From Plumapathes pennacea (lineage: Eukaryota > Cnidaria > Anthozoa > Antipatharia > Myriopathidae), in contig OZ038471.1 in NCBI GenBank assembly GCA_964036295.1, positions 9,442,184 to 9,506,183 of the forward strand: a DNA stretch of 64,000 bases, written 5' to 3'. Of the stretch, positions 32,153 through 44,220 are shown one piece after another. The position numbers and the translations under genes were made by a program. How positions within the stretch are numbered: position 1 is the first letter of the stretch; each line of letters starts with the position of its first letter. The notes under the pieces were generated by a model that had not been told where the DNA came from, did no database searches, and saw nothing but the letters and a program-made list of their open reading frames with translations.

Positions 32153-32889
32153 CAGTCAAACCTCTATTAAGCGGTAACCCTCTCACTAATCAAAGTCCCG
32201 GAATTTGCTTCACTGAATTACTGTAAAATTGACCTCTATTTAACGGTCACCTCTATTAAGCGGACGCGGTCACCGTTTAGATTCCCCAAATGGCTAATTT
32301 TATTGTATTTCACCTCTATTAAACGGTCACCTAGTTAGATTACAATGCGATATCACATGACGATAGCCAGGCATATCCAGTTTACATTTTAACACCTCAT
32401 CAAACACAACATGTAGTCAGTATGAAAGTGTCATTATTGTTCAGGCTTGTGTGGGTCCACCGCAGTACAGGTCATATTTCTCGGATCTAAATTCCCCTTT
32501 TTACCAGCTTCCGTTCTAGCCAGCCACAAGAAAAACTGTCACCTTCAAATATGTACTTGCCAGGAACCTTGAGACCAAAGCCACCACCTCTGTTAACTCG
32601 TTATCCCTTGACCAATAACTTCGAAGTTATCAGTCAGGTTATTCGGGTGAACATCAAAAGTTGTTTGCAGTGTTTCCGCGTCACCAGATTTTTCTCTTAC
32701 GACCGCCACAGCATTTGAGTCCGTTATATTGAGTGTGTTACCGTGTTGTTGGTAACACTGGTAACTTTTTAGTTCAAATTTTCACGTATTTTGTGCTAAA
32801 TTTTAGAAAACCTCTCTTAAGCGGTCACCCTCTATTAAGCGGTCAGTTGGCTCAGTCCCAAGGGTGACCGCTTAAGAGAGGTTTGACTG
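32153..32889. mobile_element. pogo/Tigger-like non-autonomous element with TA duplication
   Basis: It begins CAGTCAAACCTCTATTAAGC and ends with the complement of CAGTCAAACCTCTCTTAAGC. TA lies just outside both ends (32151-32152, 32890-32891). The subterminal regions contain many copies of CTCTATTAAGCGGTCACC in both orientations, and the right end folds on itself (32808-32889). The CAGTNNNACCTCNNTTAA style and TA target fit the pogo group of Tc1/mariner. No transposase. It splits the hAT transposase. Confidence 0.8.
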
Positions 32890-32891
32890 TA

Positions 32892-33465
32892 TTTACGAAA
32901 TGAAATTTAGACAGCCATGACCATTTTTATAATTCTTGGGAAGGTCCACGCCGTTCTTCATCTGAAGTGCACAGATGTATTCCTAGTCACTGAAGGGTTT
33001 CCCCTTTTTGGCGACTGCATAAGCTGTGTTGAAAAGGATGTTTTGCAAGGCCTTTCCAATCGGTGTTTCCCGCAAATTGACCATGTTCGTCGCTAATTGA
33101 CACTCGAGTCGCTGATTGCAGGCATAGTGCTCTTTTGAGCGATTATGGCTCTTCAGCGGGTCTACTCTTAAGTTTGCAGTCCCCTTGAACAAAGTGCTTG
33201 CTTTGTCCGCTGAATCGGGATACTTTCTGCAGGTCTGGCAGAACATGACAATCTGTGGTTCATCGTATTTGACCCACGGCCAAGTGATCTTCCAGTGGCT
33301 GAGAAACGTTCGTTCCCTCCCGTTGTCATACTTTTTGTTTTTCTTTTGGACCTCATCAAGCCCACTGCCTGACAGCCCATCAGCATCTGCATTCCTTTTG
33401 TTTGACTGACCCCTTGTTTCCTCTTTTGATATGCTTTGTCTTGAGAAGAATTGCAAAATACTCAT
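32892..33465 (-). pseudogene. hAT transposase, N-terminal zinc-finger part
   Basis: Starts MSILQFFSRQSISKEETRGQ at 33463-33465. It contains a TTF/BED-like zinc finger: KITWPWVKYDEPQIVMFCQTC, then FKGTANLRVDPLKSHNRSKE with the His. It continues AVAKKGKPFSD to a stop at 32983. The frame after the stop is still protein-like (EYICALQMKNGVDLPKNYKN, GHGCLNFIS) up to the pogo-like insertion, so the stop is a nonsense mutation and not the natural end. The product bound DNA ends in the intact element. Confidence 0.82.
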
Positions 33466-33856
33466 GTCAGCTGACGTACATCATGCGTGCACTTGAGCAT
33501 GCTTCACAACTTTCATTACTAGGCTCTTACGGACAGTTTGTGTTGAATGCCTGGAACATATTGCAGCGTTTGAACGAATGGCAGTATGATATGCAAAAAG
33601 TTATTGCATGTACAGGCTACTTGAGCAGATTTTACATCGCAGATTTGAGAAAAGGTGTTTTAATTCATAAATTGCAGAGTGGCAAGCAACTTACTATTAT
33701 TCTTTGAGATGTATTATTGTGTATTTGTGAATCAAACGGTCACGTGTGATTTGAGAAGCTTGCTAGCCTGTCGGGCACAAGTGCTTTCCATTCTGCTAGC
33801 CCGACTCGAAAATTTGCTTTCCCCGGGAGTTGGGCTAGCGGATTTTTCAAGCCCTG

Positions 33857-34246
33857 GAGTGGATGGCAAAATGAAGTCAGAGTCTGGTCTTGGTCTATGT
33901 CAGTAGCTCATATTATGAATGATGTACAGTGGACATTTGGTGATAGTAGTAAACAAGTTTTCTCAAAGAGTGTTCACTTGTTCTTTTTGAGTGATTACCA
34001 TTCATAAGTTACTCTACCATATGCAGTCCATGCTGAGAATTAACATTGCAGACGGATTATCGTATAGGTTTGTTGGTCTGCATCTGTTCGCATGTTCTTA
34101 TTAGACATACAAGGTACATGTTATTAATTTAAACAAAGAGTCACTGAAAGAGTGTTCACTTGTTCTTTTTTGAGTGATTACCATTCATAAGCTACTGTAC
34201 CATATGCAGTCCATGCTGAGAATTAATATTGAAGATGGATTCTCAT
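33857..34246 (+). repeat. 880-bp satellite-type repeat, middle part with an internal duplication
   Basis: Resumes with AAGTCAGAGTCTGGTCTTGG and reads on through the GAGTGATTACCATTCATAAG block. That block appears twice (about 33973-34045 and 34154-34230), so a segment of about 180 bp is duplicated here. It stops at GATTCTCATA. Confidence 0.75.
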
Positions 34247-35605
34247 ACTAGAAATACCATAATTGCAGATACCCTTCGCTCTGCCATTGATGGGACTTTT
34301 ACTTTGGTACTCCCAACAAGAGTAGTCTTTGTTTTACTGAAATGTTGACTCAATCTTTTCTTCGAAGTCAAGTGCTACACGCAAAGGAAGCAGAAAAAGA
34401 AAGGTGTGCTATATACTTTTGCGTTGAAAAAAAGAGTCAATTGCGTGACGAAGTACGTATTTCCCACGGCCGGCACGTTAAATTAATTCATACAGTCTGC
34501 CAAGCACTTTCTCAAAATTTAATACTCGAATTTTGAAGTTAGTTGGCCGTCGTAGTACGTGGAAAAAAAGGAACACTGATTTTCCAATTTTGAATTCATA
34601 GGCAGTACAATTAAATAGGCTTCCTTGCGATTTGTTTTTACTCTGGACTGCATGCACCAGACTCAGGGATGCATATTTAATGAGCTCGAATTGTTTTGTA
34701 TGTGAACCTGCTCAAAACAGCATGATTTCTCCCAGAATCAAAGCAAAACTTGAACGGTTTACTTCAAATATACATGGGCTTTAGACCTAGTCATATTTCT
34801 AAGGGCTTGTGAATGATTCTCGCTGCAATCACTGTGCGTCAGATTACAGCATTTGTTACAGTTTTAGTTGAAAGAAAAAATAAGGCATCTGACTAAATCA
34901 TTCAAGACTGCAAGTTCCGAGACCTCTGAGCGAATACGGTAGCCGAAACCCGACAAGAGCGTATTAAAACAATACTTTGAGGGAAAATGATCAGCATGCA
35001 GATTCTAATATATTCTTGAAGTGATCGAGTTACAAGATACGGGTAGAATATATTTGTTATGGTGATTGTTCGATTTCCACTGACTAACCTTTGTTGCTTG
35101 TCCTTTCTGAATAAGTATCTGAGTTTAACACAACACGGCATCTGAAGCTCCCAATTTGCTTTAAAGCGCTGTTCCCTTTGCAGAGCCGTTTCTTTGGCAC
35201 CCTTCCGTTCATGATGCTGTCAGTTATAACATGTTTGTTGTCTTTTCTCTGGACGTATTTTGTGCTGTTCCATCATTTCACGATTTTGCCTTGCCCGTGC
35301 CTGTTCCCTTCTCTTGAAAACGAGCTTCATGAGACTGTTCTGTTTCAAGTTTTTCAATTTTCAAATTCATTTTCGTGAATGCAGTTACGTTCAATTATTG
35401 CTTCATTTAAATTTTTTTCCGAATGTCAGTAAAAACACTGGCAGAGACGCTATTAATTACGTCATTGCCTTAGGCACCAGGCCTAAAAAGTCATACCACA
35501 CACACACACGAACATTAAATTTCGAGATGGCGACACCCTTGGAGTCTTCAAATAAGACGATTTTGGTGCACCAGCGTCATGATTTTTACCCTCGCTTTGC
35601 TCGAG
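34247..35605. other. 1.36-kb insertion in the satellite copy, unassigned
   Basis: The satellite sequence breaks at 34246 (TCTCATA) and resumes at about 35606 (AATTTGTTGGTGTGCGTGTGATT). Between them I see no long coding frame, no clear terminal repeats and no RNA gene. A (CA)n run lies at 35501-35512. Probably a non-autonomous element; family unknown. Confidence 0.5.
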
Positions 35606-35745
35606 GATAAATTTGTTGGTGTGCGTGTGATTGCATGTTCTCAGACATGTTATTAATTTAAAGAAAGTATACATTATAATATTTTAGAACTGGGCCAGAT
35701 GGCATAATTAACAAGTATAGTTTATTTAGTAATTAGCTTTTAGAC
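35606..35745 (+). repeat. 880-bp satellite-type repeat, right part
   Basis: Contains GTGTGATTGCATGTTCT, TATACATTATAATATTTTAG, GGGCCAGATGGCATAATTAA and TTAGTAATTAGCTTTT in satellite order, then stops where the BEL/Pao region begins. Confidence 0.8.
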
Positions 35746-36040
35746 GTGCTTGTAGATTTGTCAGTGAGTCTGACGAGACTATTATTGTGCCTAAACGATA
35801 GTCCAACAACCGATGAACTTGAACTGTATTTCACGTAAGAACTTCGAAATCACAACATGAGGTTAGTAAAACTACATGGCCCAATATGGGTATTAGCGAT
35901 GATGACACAATGAAAGCAACGGAGTGTGTCCATTGTGCTGGCCTTGATACAGAGTCGTATCAACTTGAACTAAGCTCTACACTAGGTTTACCAAAAAAAA
36001 AATTGAAGTGTAAATCATCGATAAGGTAGTGTTCTTTAGC
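35746..36040. other. 3' noncoding end of the BEL/Pao element, possible LTR
   Basis: Lies between the satellite and the last pol codon. A start-like TGTCAGTGAGTCTGACGAGA is at 35759, but I see no second copy at the other end of the element, so an LTR is only suspected. A 10-nt A run lies at 35992-36002. Confidence 0.3.
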
Positions 36041-39000
36041 TTAACTCACTGAACAGTTTGTTACTATTCCAAAAAGGTTACATGTATTTGAAAAGTGTTC
36101 AACAGTTGACTGTTGCGGTGTATTCTCTTCTGGAAGAAGCAAACATAGCTTCACGATCGGTGCGGGGTGAGTTGCAGTGATACGACCAAGAGGCCATTGG
36201 CAGGGAGGAGTGCGGTTGTCTTTGATGAGAACTATGTCACCAATTGCTAGATTGCGGTGCAGTAACCTCCACTTGTTGAAGCGTTGAAGAGCATTGAGAT
36301 ACTCTGTTGACCAGCGTTTCCAGAAATGCTGCGTTAATGCTTGGCAGAGTCTCCATTGTTTCAGAACAGATATGGGTGCAGTTGATGAGCGGTCAGGCAA
36401 GGCTTCAAGTGGTCGTTCAATCAGGAAGTGACCAGGAGTAAGTGGAGCGATGCCGTCATCATTTGAGTCCAGCGTCGTGAACAGTGGCCTTGAGTTGAGA
36501 CAAGCCTCGATTTGGCACAGCGTCGTTGTCATTTCTTCGAAGGTCAACTTGCTTTCACCAACAATTCACTTCAAGTGGCGTTTGCAGGCCTTCACACCAT
36601 TCTCCCACATGGAACCATGATGAGGACCTGTTGGTGGGCTGAATTTCCATTGAATGCTCTGATTGGTACAGAAGTTGATAACAGGTTCTCGAGTAGTCTG
36701 TTTTTGAAGGAATGTTGGTAGTTCCTTGAGATCTTTGTGGGCGCGGCGAAAGCAGGTTGGGTTGTTGCTCCAGGTTTTGTTTGGTTTTCCCCTTCATGAG
36801 ACAAAGTGACGAAGGGCGGCAAGGAATGCTTTGGCCGTCAGGTCCGAGACTACTTCGATATGGCAGGATTCTTTGGCCAGGGAGACAAAAATGACGGCAT
36901 AGGCTTTGCAGTAACTTGGCTTTTGCTTTGATCCAGCCTTGAGGGTCAGGGGTCCCGTGTAGTCAACTGAGACTTTCTCATTTGTGAAGGCTGGCAGTAC
37001 ACGTGATGGTGGTAATTGACCCATGAGTTGTGTGGTGATTCTTGGGGATGCACAGAATGCACTGACGTGTGCACTTGCGAACAGCTCTGTGGCCACCGAT
37101 GATGTGATAGAGGTCTTGGTAATGATGCAAGGGTGAGTTTTGGTCCAGCGTGGCACAGACGCAGGTGCTCGTTCTGTATGGTTAGCACAGTGAGTTGATG
37201 CTTTCCGTGCATGATCAATGGATGATTGCCCACCAACTCTCAGCAATCCATCTGCATCTAGAAACGGATTCCAGGGATGTAGAGAATTGGACAGGAGCAG
37301 TGTTTTCCCTCTCTTAAGTGCTTCGATGGTATCTGGGAATGTCTCATCCTGGGACTGCTTAATTAGCCAAAACTTAGCTTGAGACAACTCGCCCGCTGAC
37401 AGTGGCATGGACATGAATAGGTGGGAGCGAGTAATGACGTGAAATACCCAGGCTGTGATTCTCACGAGGTGTGTGAAGCTGGAGTATCTTTGGATGTCAA
37501 TCACTGGCTTGGCCTTGGTGGTGACTGTTTGGAGGGCAACTTCCTTTGTGTTCTTTAGTTGCAATGCTTCTTCCTTAATGCCTGAGGCGCGGAGAGTTTC
37601 TAGCGAAGGGGGGCTTGTGAATCGGGATGGCCAGCTTGAGGGAACATGGTTGAGCCAGTCGGGGCCATTCCACCATAGCTTGTGGTTGCCGATTTCTGCT
37701 GGTGAGATTCCACGAGATCCAAGATCTGCTAGATTTTCTTCGCCGTCAACATGGTTCCACCTTTCGGGGGGGGGGGGGGCGTGTTCTTGAATCTCTCCGA
37801 CTCTGTTTCCTTTGAAGGTCTTGAGGCTTTGACTGTTGCCTTGAATCCAATCGAAAACGATGTTGCTATCTGTGAAGGCATGCATATTGTATCTTGGGAC
37901 AGCTAGAATGTTTTGCAGGTGCTTCATCAGCTGTGCAAGCAAGTGAGCTCTGCAAAGTTCAAGACGAGGTAGAGAGACCTTGATTGGGGCAACGCGGGTT
38001 TTCGTCACGACGAGTGATGTGTGGACCCCGCCGGTCGTGTCAACACTCCTTAAGCAGACCACACCACAGTAGGCTTTCTCACTTGTGTCAGAAAACCCGA
38101 CCAGTTGCCGATGAGCAATCTGTGTGCTGACTGGGGAATAACATTGTGGAATGCAGATATTGGAGATTTCAGGGAGGTGCCTTCTCCAAGTTAGCCATTC
38201 TTTCAAGATGTCTTGCGGCAGTGGTTCATCCCAGGTGGTGCCATGCTTCCAAAGCTGTTGGAAGATTATCTTTACTACGACAGTGATGCACAAGATGAGA
38301 CCAAAGGGATTGAAAATCTTGGCTGAGTCAGACAGCACTGCGCGCTTGGTAAGCTTGGTGTTTTCGGTAGATTCGTGGATGAAAACCGGCAGTGGTCTTG
38401 GCTGGAGCTGTATTCCATCCCAAGTGTCTTGACAAAGCTGTCGGAATTTCCAAATGTGGATATTGCCTTTGTGGTGCGAAGTTCTGGTGGGATAAAGTTC
38501 AAAACGTTTTGGGAGTTTGAATCCCATTTGTGCAGCTTGAATCCTCCTTTGTCAAATAGTTCCTGTAGTTGTTGGTGTAGCAAGACAGCTTCTTTTTCTG
38601 TTTCCACTGACGGGAGGCCGTCATCTACGTAGAAGGATTCTTTCACTGCTTTAGAGGCGAGAGGTAGTTCTCACTCTTTTTCCTCAGCCAGACGTTGGAC
38701 TGAGTTCGTTGCCGGAAATGCAGCACTTGCAATTCCGAATGTGACTCTTGTCATCCGACTACTGGTTCAGTAGAGTTGTTTCTCCACAGGAACCGATGAT
38801 AATCACGGTCTTCGGGCGCCAAGCTAATGGCACAATACATTTTGGAGAAGTCAGTGGTTAGGACATAGGGATGCCTTTGGAAGCGAATGAGGACATCATT
38901 GAGAGGGGGGTGTCTCGTTGGTCCCACAAGAAGTTGGTCATTGAGGGAGACACCAGATGAAGACTTCATCGAACCATCAAACATGACGTGGATAGGTGTT

Positions 39001-39437
39001 GTGGTGGAATCTTTATAGACAGCATGGTGCACTGAGTAGAAGGCATCCGAGGTTGGCTTGTTGAGGTCACTTTCTGGAACCCTTTCTGCATGGTCAGATG
39101 TGAAGTACTCGTTGATTACTTTGGCATAATGTTTAAATTCATTCGTGCTTTTCCGATGCTGCTCCAGGGAGAGGAAACATCGCAAGGCTTGTGATCGAGA
39201 TTGCCCTAGTGCGGGCTTGTGTGGCTTGAACTGGAGTCTAACTACGAAACGGCCAGTTTCATCACGTTGGTGGCGTTTGTTGTAGTCTTGTACAGCTAGT
39301 TTGCCGAATGACGACAGTGGCAACTTGGCTTTAGGTGGTTCTTCAAGGGTCCAAAATTTCTGGATGGTTTCTTCACAGCCTTCAGACGTTATGTTTTTAT
39401 ATGAAAGTAGGAAGTGATCTAAGCAACTTATACTCAA
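36041..39437 (-). pseudogene. BEL/Pao pol: RT, RNase H-region, integrase, decayed
   Basis: Minus-strand pieces in order. 38751-39437: BEL RT with SSSGVSLNDQLLVGPTRHPP, VLTTDFSKMYCAISLAPED and FLWRNNSTEP. 38275-38646: KESFYVDDGLPSVETEKEA with an intact YVDD box. 36794-38527 (577 codons): the A17/RNase H-like region (LVGFSDTSEKAYCGVVCLRS; LPRLELCRAHLLAQL; HAFTDSNIVFDWIQGN), then integrase VSVDYTGPLTLKAG with the first Asp. 36550-36820: integrase core in shifted frames. 36041-36547: the DUF5641-type end (IEACLNSRPL; LTPGHFLIERPLEA; DIVLIKDNRTPP). This is a complete BEL/Pao pol broken by at least four frame changes. A 13-nt G run at 37767-37779 marks one of them. Confidence 0.88.
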
Positions 39438-41400
39438 AGAAACTCCGTTCCGAAGTGTTCTTATACTTTTTTCACGCAGTTGAATTCAGAATTCCGAAAT
39501 CTTGACCGAGCGACATGGGAGACTGGGTCTGTGATGTCAGAGAAGGGACTGGCATCGCCTTGGCATCTATTTGCCTTAGTTGTTTTTTCCCCTTGGTTAT
39601 GTTTTTCTCGACAACACATCTATGAGGCATAATTCTCACCTCGCCAACTGCAAAATCTGTGTGAAAGTTTTGTTTGACAAGAAACGAGTCCCTCCTCTGA
39701 TGTCATAACCCAGGCTCTCGATCGAAAAACTTTGAGCGGTCAGATTCAATGAGTAACTGGCTGTACCTGTCATCTCTCAAGTTGGCAGACCCAGAGTTCA
39801 ATGTCTCGAAACCGATCAACGTACTCATGGCGCCGAAGACAAAAGAAAGCATCAAAACACTAATGTTGAATTTAGGGGGAAGCTGTGGAAAGGATGAGTG
39901 CCAGGACGACTTTTGGATCAACGTACTCCTTGGCGTAGATGTCTACCAGAATATTCTGAAGCCAGGTCTCATCCTTTGTCCTAGAGGTACTCCAGCAGCC
40001 CAAGAAACCGTTCTTGGTTGGGTTTTGTTTGGCAACACAGCTGGGAATAGAGGTTGATACATGTAGGGTTGCTTTGTTAACGAAGGTAGGACAATGGCTC
40101 GAATATTGGTCAAGGTTGTGAACTGTTGCGTGGATGCCACATTGAGGTTGACGACTGTTACTTTGAGTGGAGCACTGGGTTCCTCCAATTCTATTGATGC
40201 TGATGGTTTGTTTTTGTCCACGTAGTTTTAGATGTTGTGCCGCTCTTTCAGTTACAAAGGAGGCTGTTGAGGCTGGGTCCAGCAAGGCTCTTGCAACCAT
40301 TTGTTGCCCATTGGATCCTGTGAGAATGACTTCTGCTGTCATCATGAGGACGGAGCCTGATGGGTTGGCCTCTGGGGCGGAAACACACGTGGCAGAAGAA
40401 ATGGTGCTCTGAGGTGTTGTGTTTCCAACTTCTGGATTCTGACTGGCATTAGTGTCACTGGAGACCATGGGGATGTTCTCTTTGGACGTTTCAGGAAAGT
40501 CTCCCTTGATATGAAGTAGAGAGTGATGTCACTTGCCGCATTTGAAGCAGGAGTTGTGGGACGGACACTTCTTGCTTATATGGTTCCCTTTAAGGCAGTT
40601 GTAACAAAGTTTCTGTTCCAGCACGAAGCTTCGTTTATCAGTTGGTGACTTCGCCTTGGAGGTCGGACAGTAAGCCAAACTGTGCCTAGGTCCACTGCAG
40701 GCAGCGCATTTGCTTTGGGTGCTTGTGGCATATGTAGACACGGGTTTTGGATGAGCCCCAGGTAAGGTGATACGTGGCTTATTGTAAGAGGGACCATGCG
40801 GCTTCTTGTGGCTTTGATGGTAGGATGTCAGCTAAGTGGCGGTTGCTCTGAGATCAAGGAATGCCAGGAACTTATGGTACTTGGGGACATCCTTCTTGGT
40901 TTGAGTGAACTTCTGCAATTCTATTATAGTTACCGAGTCCAACTTTGACTCTCCTAAGGCGGTCATGAAGCGATCAAAGTCCAGTTTCTCAAGGGCCTTG
41001 AGTGACCGCAAGTGGTGTTGAAGGGTGTCATGCAGTTGTCTTAATTCCTCACTTTAGCTGCCTTTATTGGTTTCTCATTGAGAAGCGCTCTTACATGGGC
41101 ATGATGAATGATTTGTGGCCTGTCAAAATGAGCCTTGACAGATTTTTCACATTCGGATAGTTGATTTCTGATGTTGGTGATCGATTTCAATTGTTTGTGA
41201 ATCTTCTTCAGCATCACCCACCTTGTCAACTAAATTATTTATGGCAGTGGTAATATGACTCCACCTCACCCTGAGTAGTTTCTTCGCTTTGTTTTCCTTT
41301 GGATCCGATTCTTGTAGTTCAGAGTTTGGCATGCTTAGAAAGTAAAGGAGTTTACTCACGTTTTCCCGAATCCGGTCATCATGTGCACAATACAAAATAC
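39438..41400 (-). pseudogene. BEL/Pao Gag and protease, with an inverted block
   Basis: Minus strand, 5' to 3': a gag start (MPNSELQESDPKENKAKKLL near 41329) and scattered gag text ([20 protein letters not shown]). A zinc-knuckle region at 40529-40741 follows (CAACSGPRHSLAYCP; CYNCLKGNHISKKC; CFKCGK). The DUF1758-type protease at about 40060-40468 has MVARALLDPASTASFVTERA where an active enzyme has D-S-G-S. At about 39740-40056 the code switches to the plus strand (see separate entry) and returns to minus near 39440. No open frame spans it. The 5' LTR is not found. Confidence 0.8.
39740..40056 (+). pseudogene. inverted fragment of the BEL/Pao protease C-terminal region
   Basis: The plus strand encodes LSSLKLADPEFNVSKPIN, then INVLLGVDVYQNILKPGLIL, AAQETVLGWVLFGNTA. 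This is the LLGADVY...GWILSGP part of a BEL DUF1758 protease. The rest of this element, on both sides, is coded on the minus strand, and the minus-strand protease ends exactly where this block begins. The block is therefore inverted relative to its own element. A further 25 residues in the middle do not match the family. Confidence 0.78.
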
Positions 41401-41568
41401 AATCAACAATGTCTCACGTCCAAAGTTTGGTAACTGACAAGTCAAACTATTGGAATGTCTCATTGATAATGTCAACATCATGAAGCAGTTCTGCTTGCAT
41501 TAACATTGTTCAACGCTAACTCACAGTTGGTTGTCTCCCAACTCCTTTCCTCTCAAACACATGCCTAA
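41401..41568. other. junction DNA between the two LTR elements
   Basis: Lies between the end of the hybrid element's pol and the start of the BEL/Pao gag, both on the minus strand. A purine-rich stretch (GAGAGGAAAGGAGTTGGGAG, minus strand, near 41540-41560) could be a polypurine tract, but no sequence matching the LTR at 46249-46437 follows it. The 3' LTR seems lost. Confidence 0.35.
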
Positions 41569-44220
41569 CTAGTGTTCTGTCATAACATAGTCCTCAAATC
41601 TTTTTGGTGGTGCTATGTTCCTCAGTGATTTTCTTGGTGGTTCTGGTTCACTGGGTGTCTCTTCTTTGCTATCTTCTTTGCTTGCATTCAGTACAGGTAC
41701 AGGAATCACGTCTCCCTGTGTCAGCTACACCCTGAGTGCTGTGACTTTCTTCAGGTGTGAGATATTTCTTGACATGAGTTGAATTCTTTTTATACTGAAC
41801 TCCTTCTGGTGATTCTATGGTGACACTTCCCATGTGGTATTGGAGCAAATGCTGTTGTTAGCTTGTTTTCTCGCTTCTGCTTCAACAGTTCTTTGTGGGC
41901 TGGTGCGAGTGGTGACTACTGCTCGCCGTTTCTAGTCTGCATACAGCTTAGCTTTGGCTTTCATTTCAGCATCCTTACCTCTGGCTTCATCCATTGTCCT
42001 GGCTTCTGTTATTCCTGGCAGCTTTGTGCGCAGCTGTCGTCTTAATAATAGTTCTGCTGGGCTGACTCCTGTTGCTGTGTGTGATGTTGTCCGGTATGCA
42101 ATTAGGTAGGTTTGCACTTCTTTCTTGCGGTCCTTCCCTTCGGCTTGTGCTATCTGCATCCTCTTCAACAGCGATCAGTTCTGTCTTTCCACCTCTCCGT
42201 TAGCTTGGGGCCAGAGGGGGTGGTCTTTCGGTGTTCTATCCCATTGTTCACAAAGTATTGCTCCACAGTTTCAGAAATGAACTGTGGTCCATTGTCGCTG
42301 GTTATGGATAGTGGTCCATGTAGTAGTCCATGTGTTGCAAACATCCGCTCCAGACTCTCCATACCTTTGTCAGACTTTGTTGACCCCATGATATCTATCT
42401 CGTAGTATCTACTGTAGTAGTCAACGACAACTAGTACAGAATCACCTGACGGTAGTTGTCCAAGAAGATCTATGGCCAGGTCTTGCCATGGGCCACTTGG
42501 CAGGGGTGGTGACTTGATGGGTTCTGGATGTACTGGCTGGCTCACCAACTGACAACCGTGGCAGGTTTTACAAAAACGCTCCGCATCTCTGTCGATGCCT
42601 GGCCACCATACTTTGCTCCTCAGTCGCTGCTTCATGCTTACAATGCCAGGATGTCCCTTGTGTGCCAGTGTCAGTATATGGGATTGTAGTTTGTGTGGTA
42701 CAACAAGTCCAGTTCCCTGAAGGGTCAACTTTCCAATTACGCATAGTTCACCACTCACTGGCAAATATTGCTTGCACTGGTCAGGTTTCCACTGCTCTGA
42801 CCTGATGCATTGATGCAACTCAGAAAGTTCTTTGTCTTCTGCTGAAGCTTCTTCAATTTCTCTTGTTGTCATTGCTTTTGGAGTTGCTGTTACTGCTACA
42901 AATCTTACAAATTCTTCCCCCACGTTCTCTGGTGAAGATGGTCTTGCTTGCTCCTCCACTTGTGATAGCCTGGATAACGGATCTGCAGTATCCTTTCCCG
43001 GCAAGTATGTGACTTTGAACTTGTAAAGTTGTAGTTGCAGGACCCATCTTTCAATTCTGGCGCAAGGCTTGGACTTGTTTGAGTAGATAGTTTCCAATGG
43101 CTTGTGGTCCGTGCACAGCTGAAACTGGATGCCATACAGGTACACATGAAAGCGTTCACATGCCCAGACTAGGGCCAGAGCTTCCTTCTCGGTTTGGGAA
43201 TATCGTTTCTCCACATCTGTCAAGCTCTTGCTTGCATAGCTGATGACTGTCCTGTCCTTCTTGCTCCTGGATGAGAATTGCTCCTAGGCCTACTGGGCTG
43301 GCATCTGCTATGATGCGGGCTTTGGCATTCTTGTCAAAGTAACCCAATGTTTCAGTATTTGCAAGTCTCTTCTTCAGCTCTTCGAAGGCTGTCCTTTGTT
43401 CTTTTCCAAACTGGAACGGCTCTCATTTCTTGGTTAGTCTGCGCAAAGGTTCGGCAACAGTTGAGAAGTTTGGAATGAATCGCGCATTGTAGTTGGCTAG
43501 ACCCAGGAAACGTCTGACTTCTGATGCGTTGTTTGGTTCACAGCCACAAACCACTTCTTTCACCTTCTCTTCAGATGGTCCTACACCTCTGGTGGATAAC
43601 AACAGTCCCATGAAGTGCATCTGCGTCATGTGGAATTCACACTTTCTGGGTTAAGAGTGAGGTTCCTCTCCTTGAGCTTTTTCAGGACTTGCTCTAGGTT
43701 CTGATCATGCTTTTCAGTGTTCTGTCCATGGATGATGATGTCATCTGATATGTTGACTGCACCTTCGCATCCTTGCAGTACCTGTTGCATAACTTGTTGG
43801 TACACTTCTGGTGCTGAACAAATACCCAAATACCAAACATCAGTCTCTTGTATCTGTATAATCCACTGTGCGTTGCAAATGTGGTGATGCTGCGTGATGC
43901 TGCTTCAAGCTTCAACTGATGGTATCCTCATTTGAGGTCAAGTTTACTAAACACTGTACTCTCATTTAGGCTCTGGAGCACTTCGTCAACTGTAGGTATG
44001 GGGTACCGCTCTCTGGATTGCTTCATTTGCACGCCTCATGTCTATGCACAAACGGATGTTGCCATTGGGTTTTGGTACAACAACCACTGGGCTGACCCAA
44101 GGGGTAGGTCCTTCAACTGGTTTGATGATGTCCGTTTTTACCAACTGTTCAACTTTGGATTTCACTTCATCTCTGAGGCTGAAGGGTGTGCACCTGGCTG
44201 GTTGGGCTACTGGGGTTATG
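41569..44220 (-). pseudogene. hybrid element: Gypsy-type RT, RNase H, integrase
   Basis: Minus strand. RT begins ITPVAQPARCTPFSLRDEVK, DIIKPVEGPTPWVSP, GNIRLCIDMRRANEAIQR. Then YRYKRLMFGI, the catalytic VNISDDIIIHGQ (S-DD kept), LTLNPE, GPSEEKVKEVV, RRFLGLANYNARFIPNF. RNase H: IADASPVGLGAILIQ, RYSQTEKEALALVWACERF, TDHKPLETIYSN. Integrase: AHKGHPGIVSMKQRLRSKVW (WPGI follows), CKTCHGCQ, AIDLLGQLPSGD, SDNGPQFISETVEQYF; the NGEVERQN Glu box is in a shifted frame at about 42180, and IAYRTTSHTATGVSPAELLL follows. The tail is PPRKSLRNIAPPKRFEDYV. All domains are Gypsy (K02A2.6-like) in kind. There are several frame breaks. Confidence 0.85.

Larger units (their letters stand above)
29912..33856 (-). 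mobile_element. hAT transposon with transposase remnant
   Basis: The ends are CAGGGCTTGAAAATTTCC and the complement of CAGGGCTTGAAAAATCCGC, a hAT-type terminal inverted repeat that continues imperfectly with GCTAGCCC motifs. It carries a three-part transposase on the minus strand and a pogo-like insertion. It lies in a copy of the 880-bp repeat. The 8 bases outside (TGCAAGTG left, GAGTGGAT right) do not match cleanly, and about 280 bp of the satellite is missing on the right, so one edge has been rearranged. Confidence 0.85.

Noticed and set aside
36512..38632. Several + strand frames
   Set aside because: Antisense to the BEL/Pao pol; unlike 39740-40056 they do not encode any element domain.
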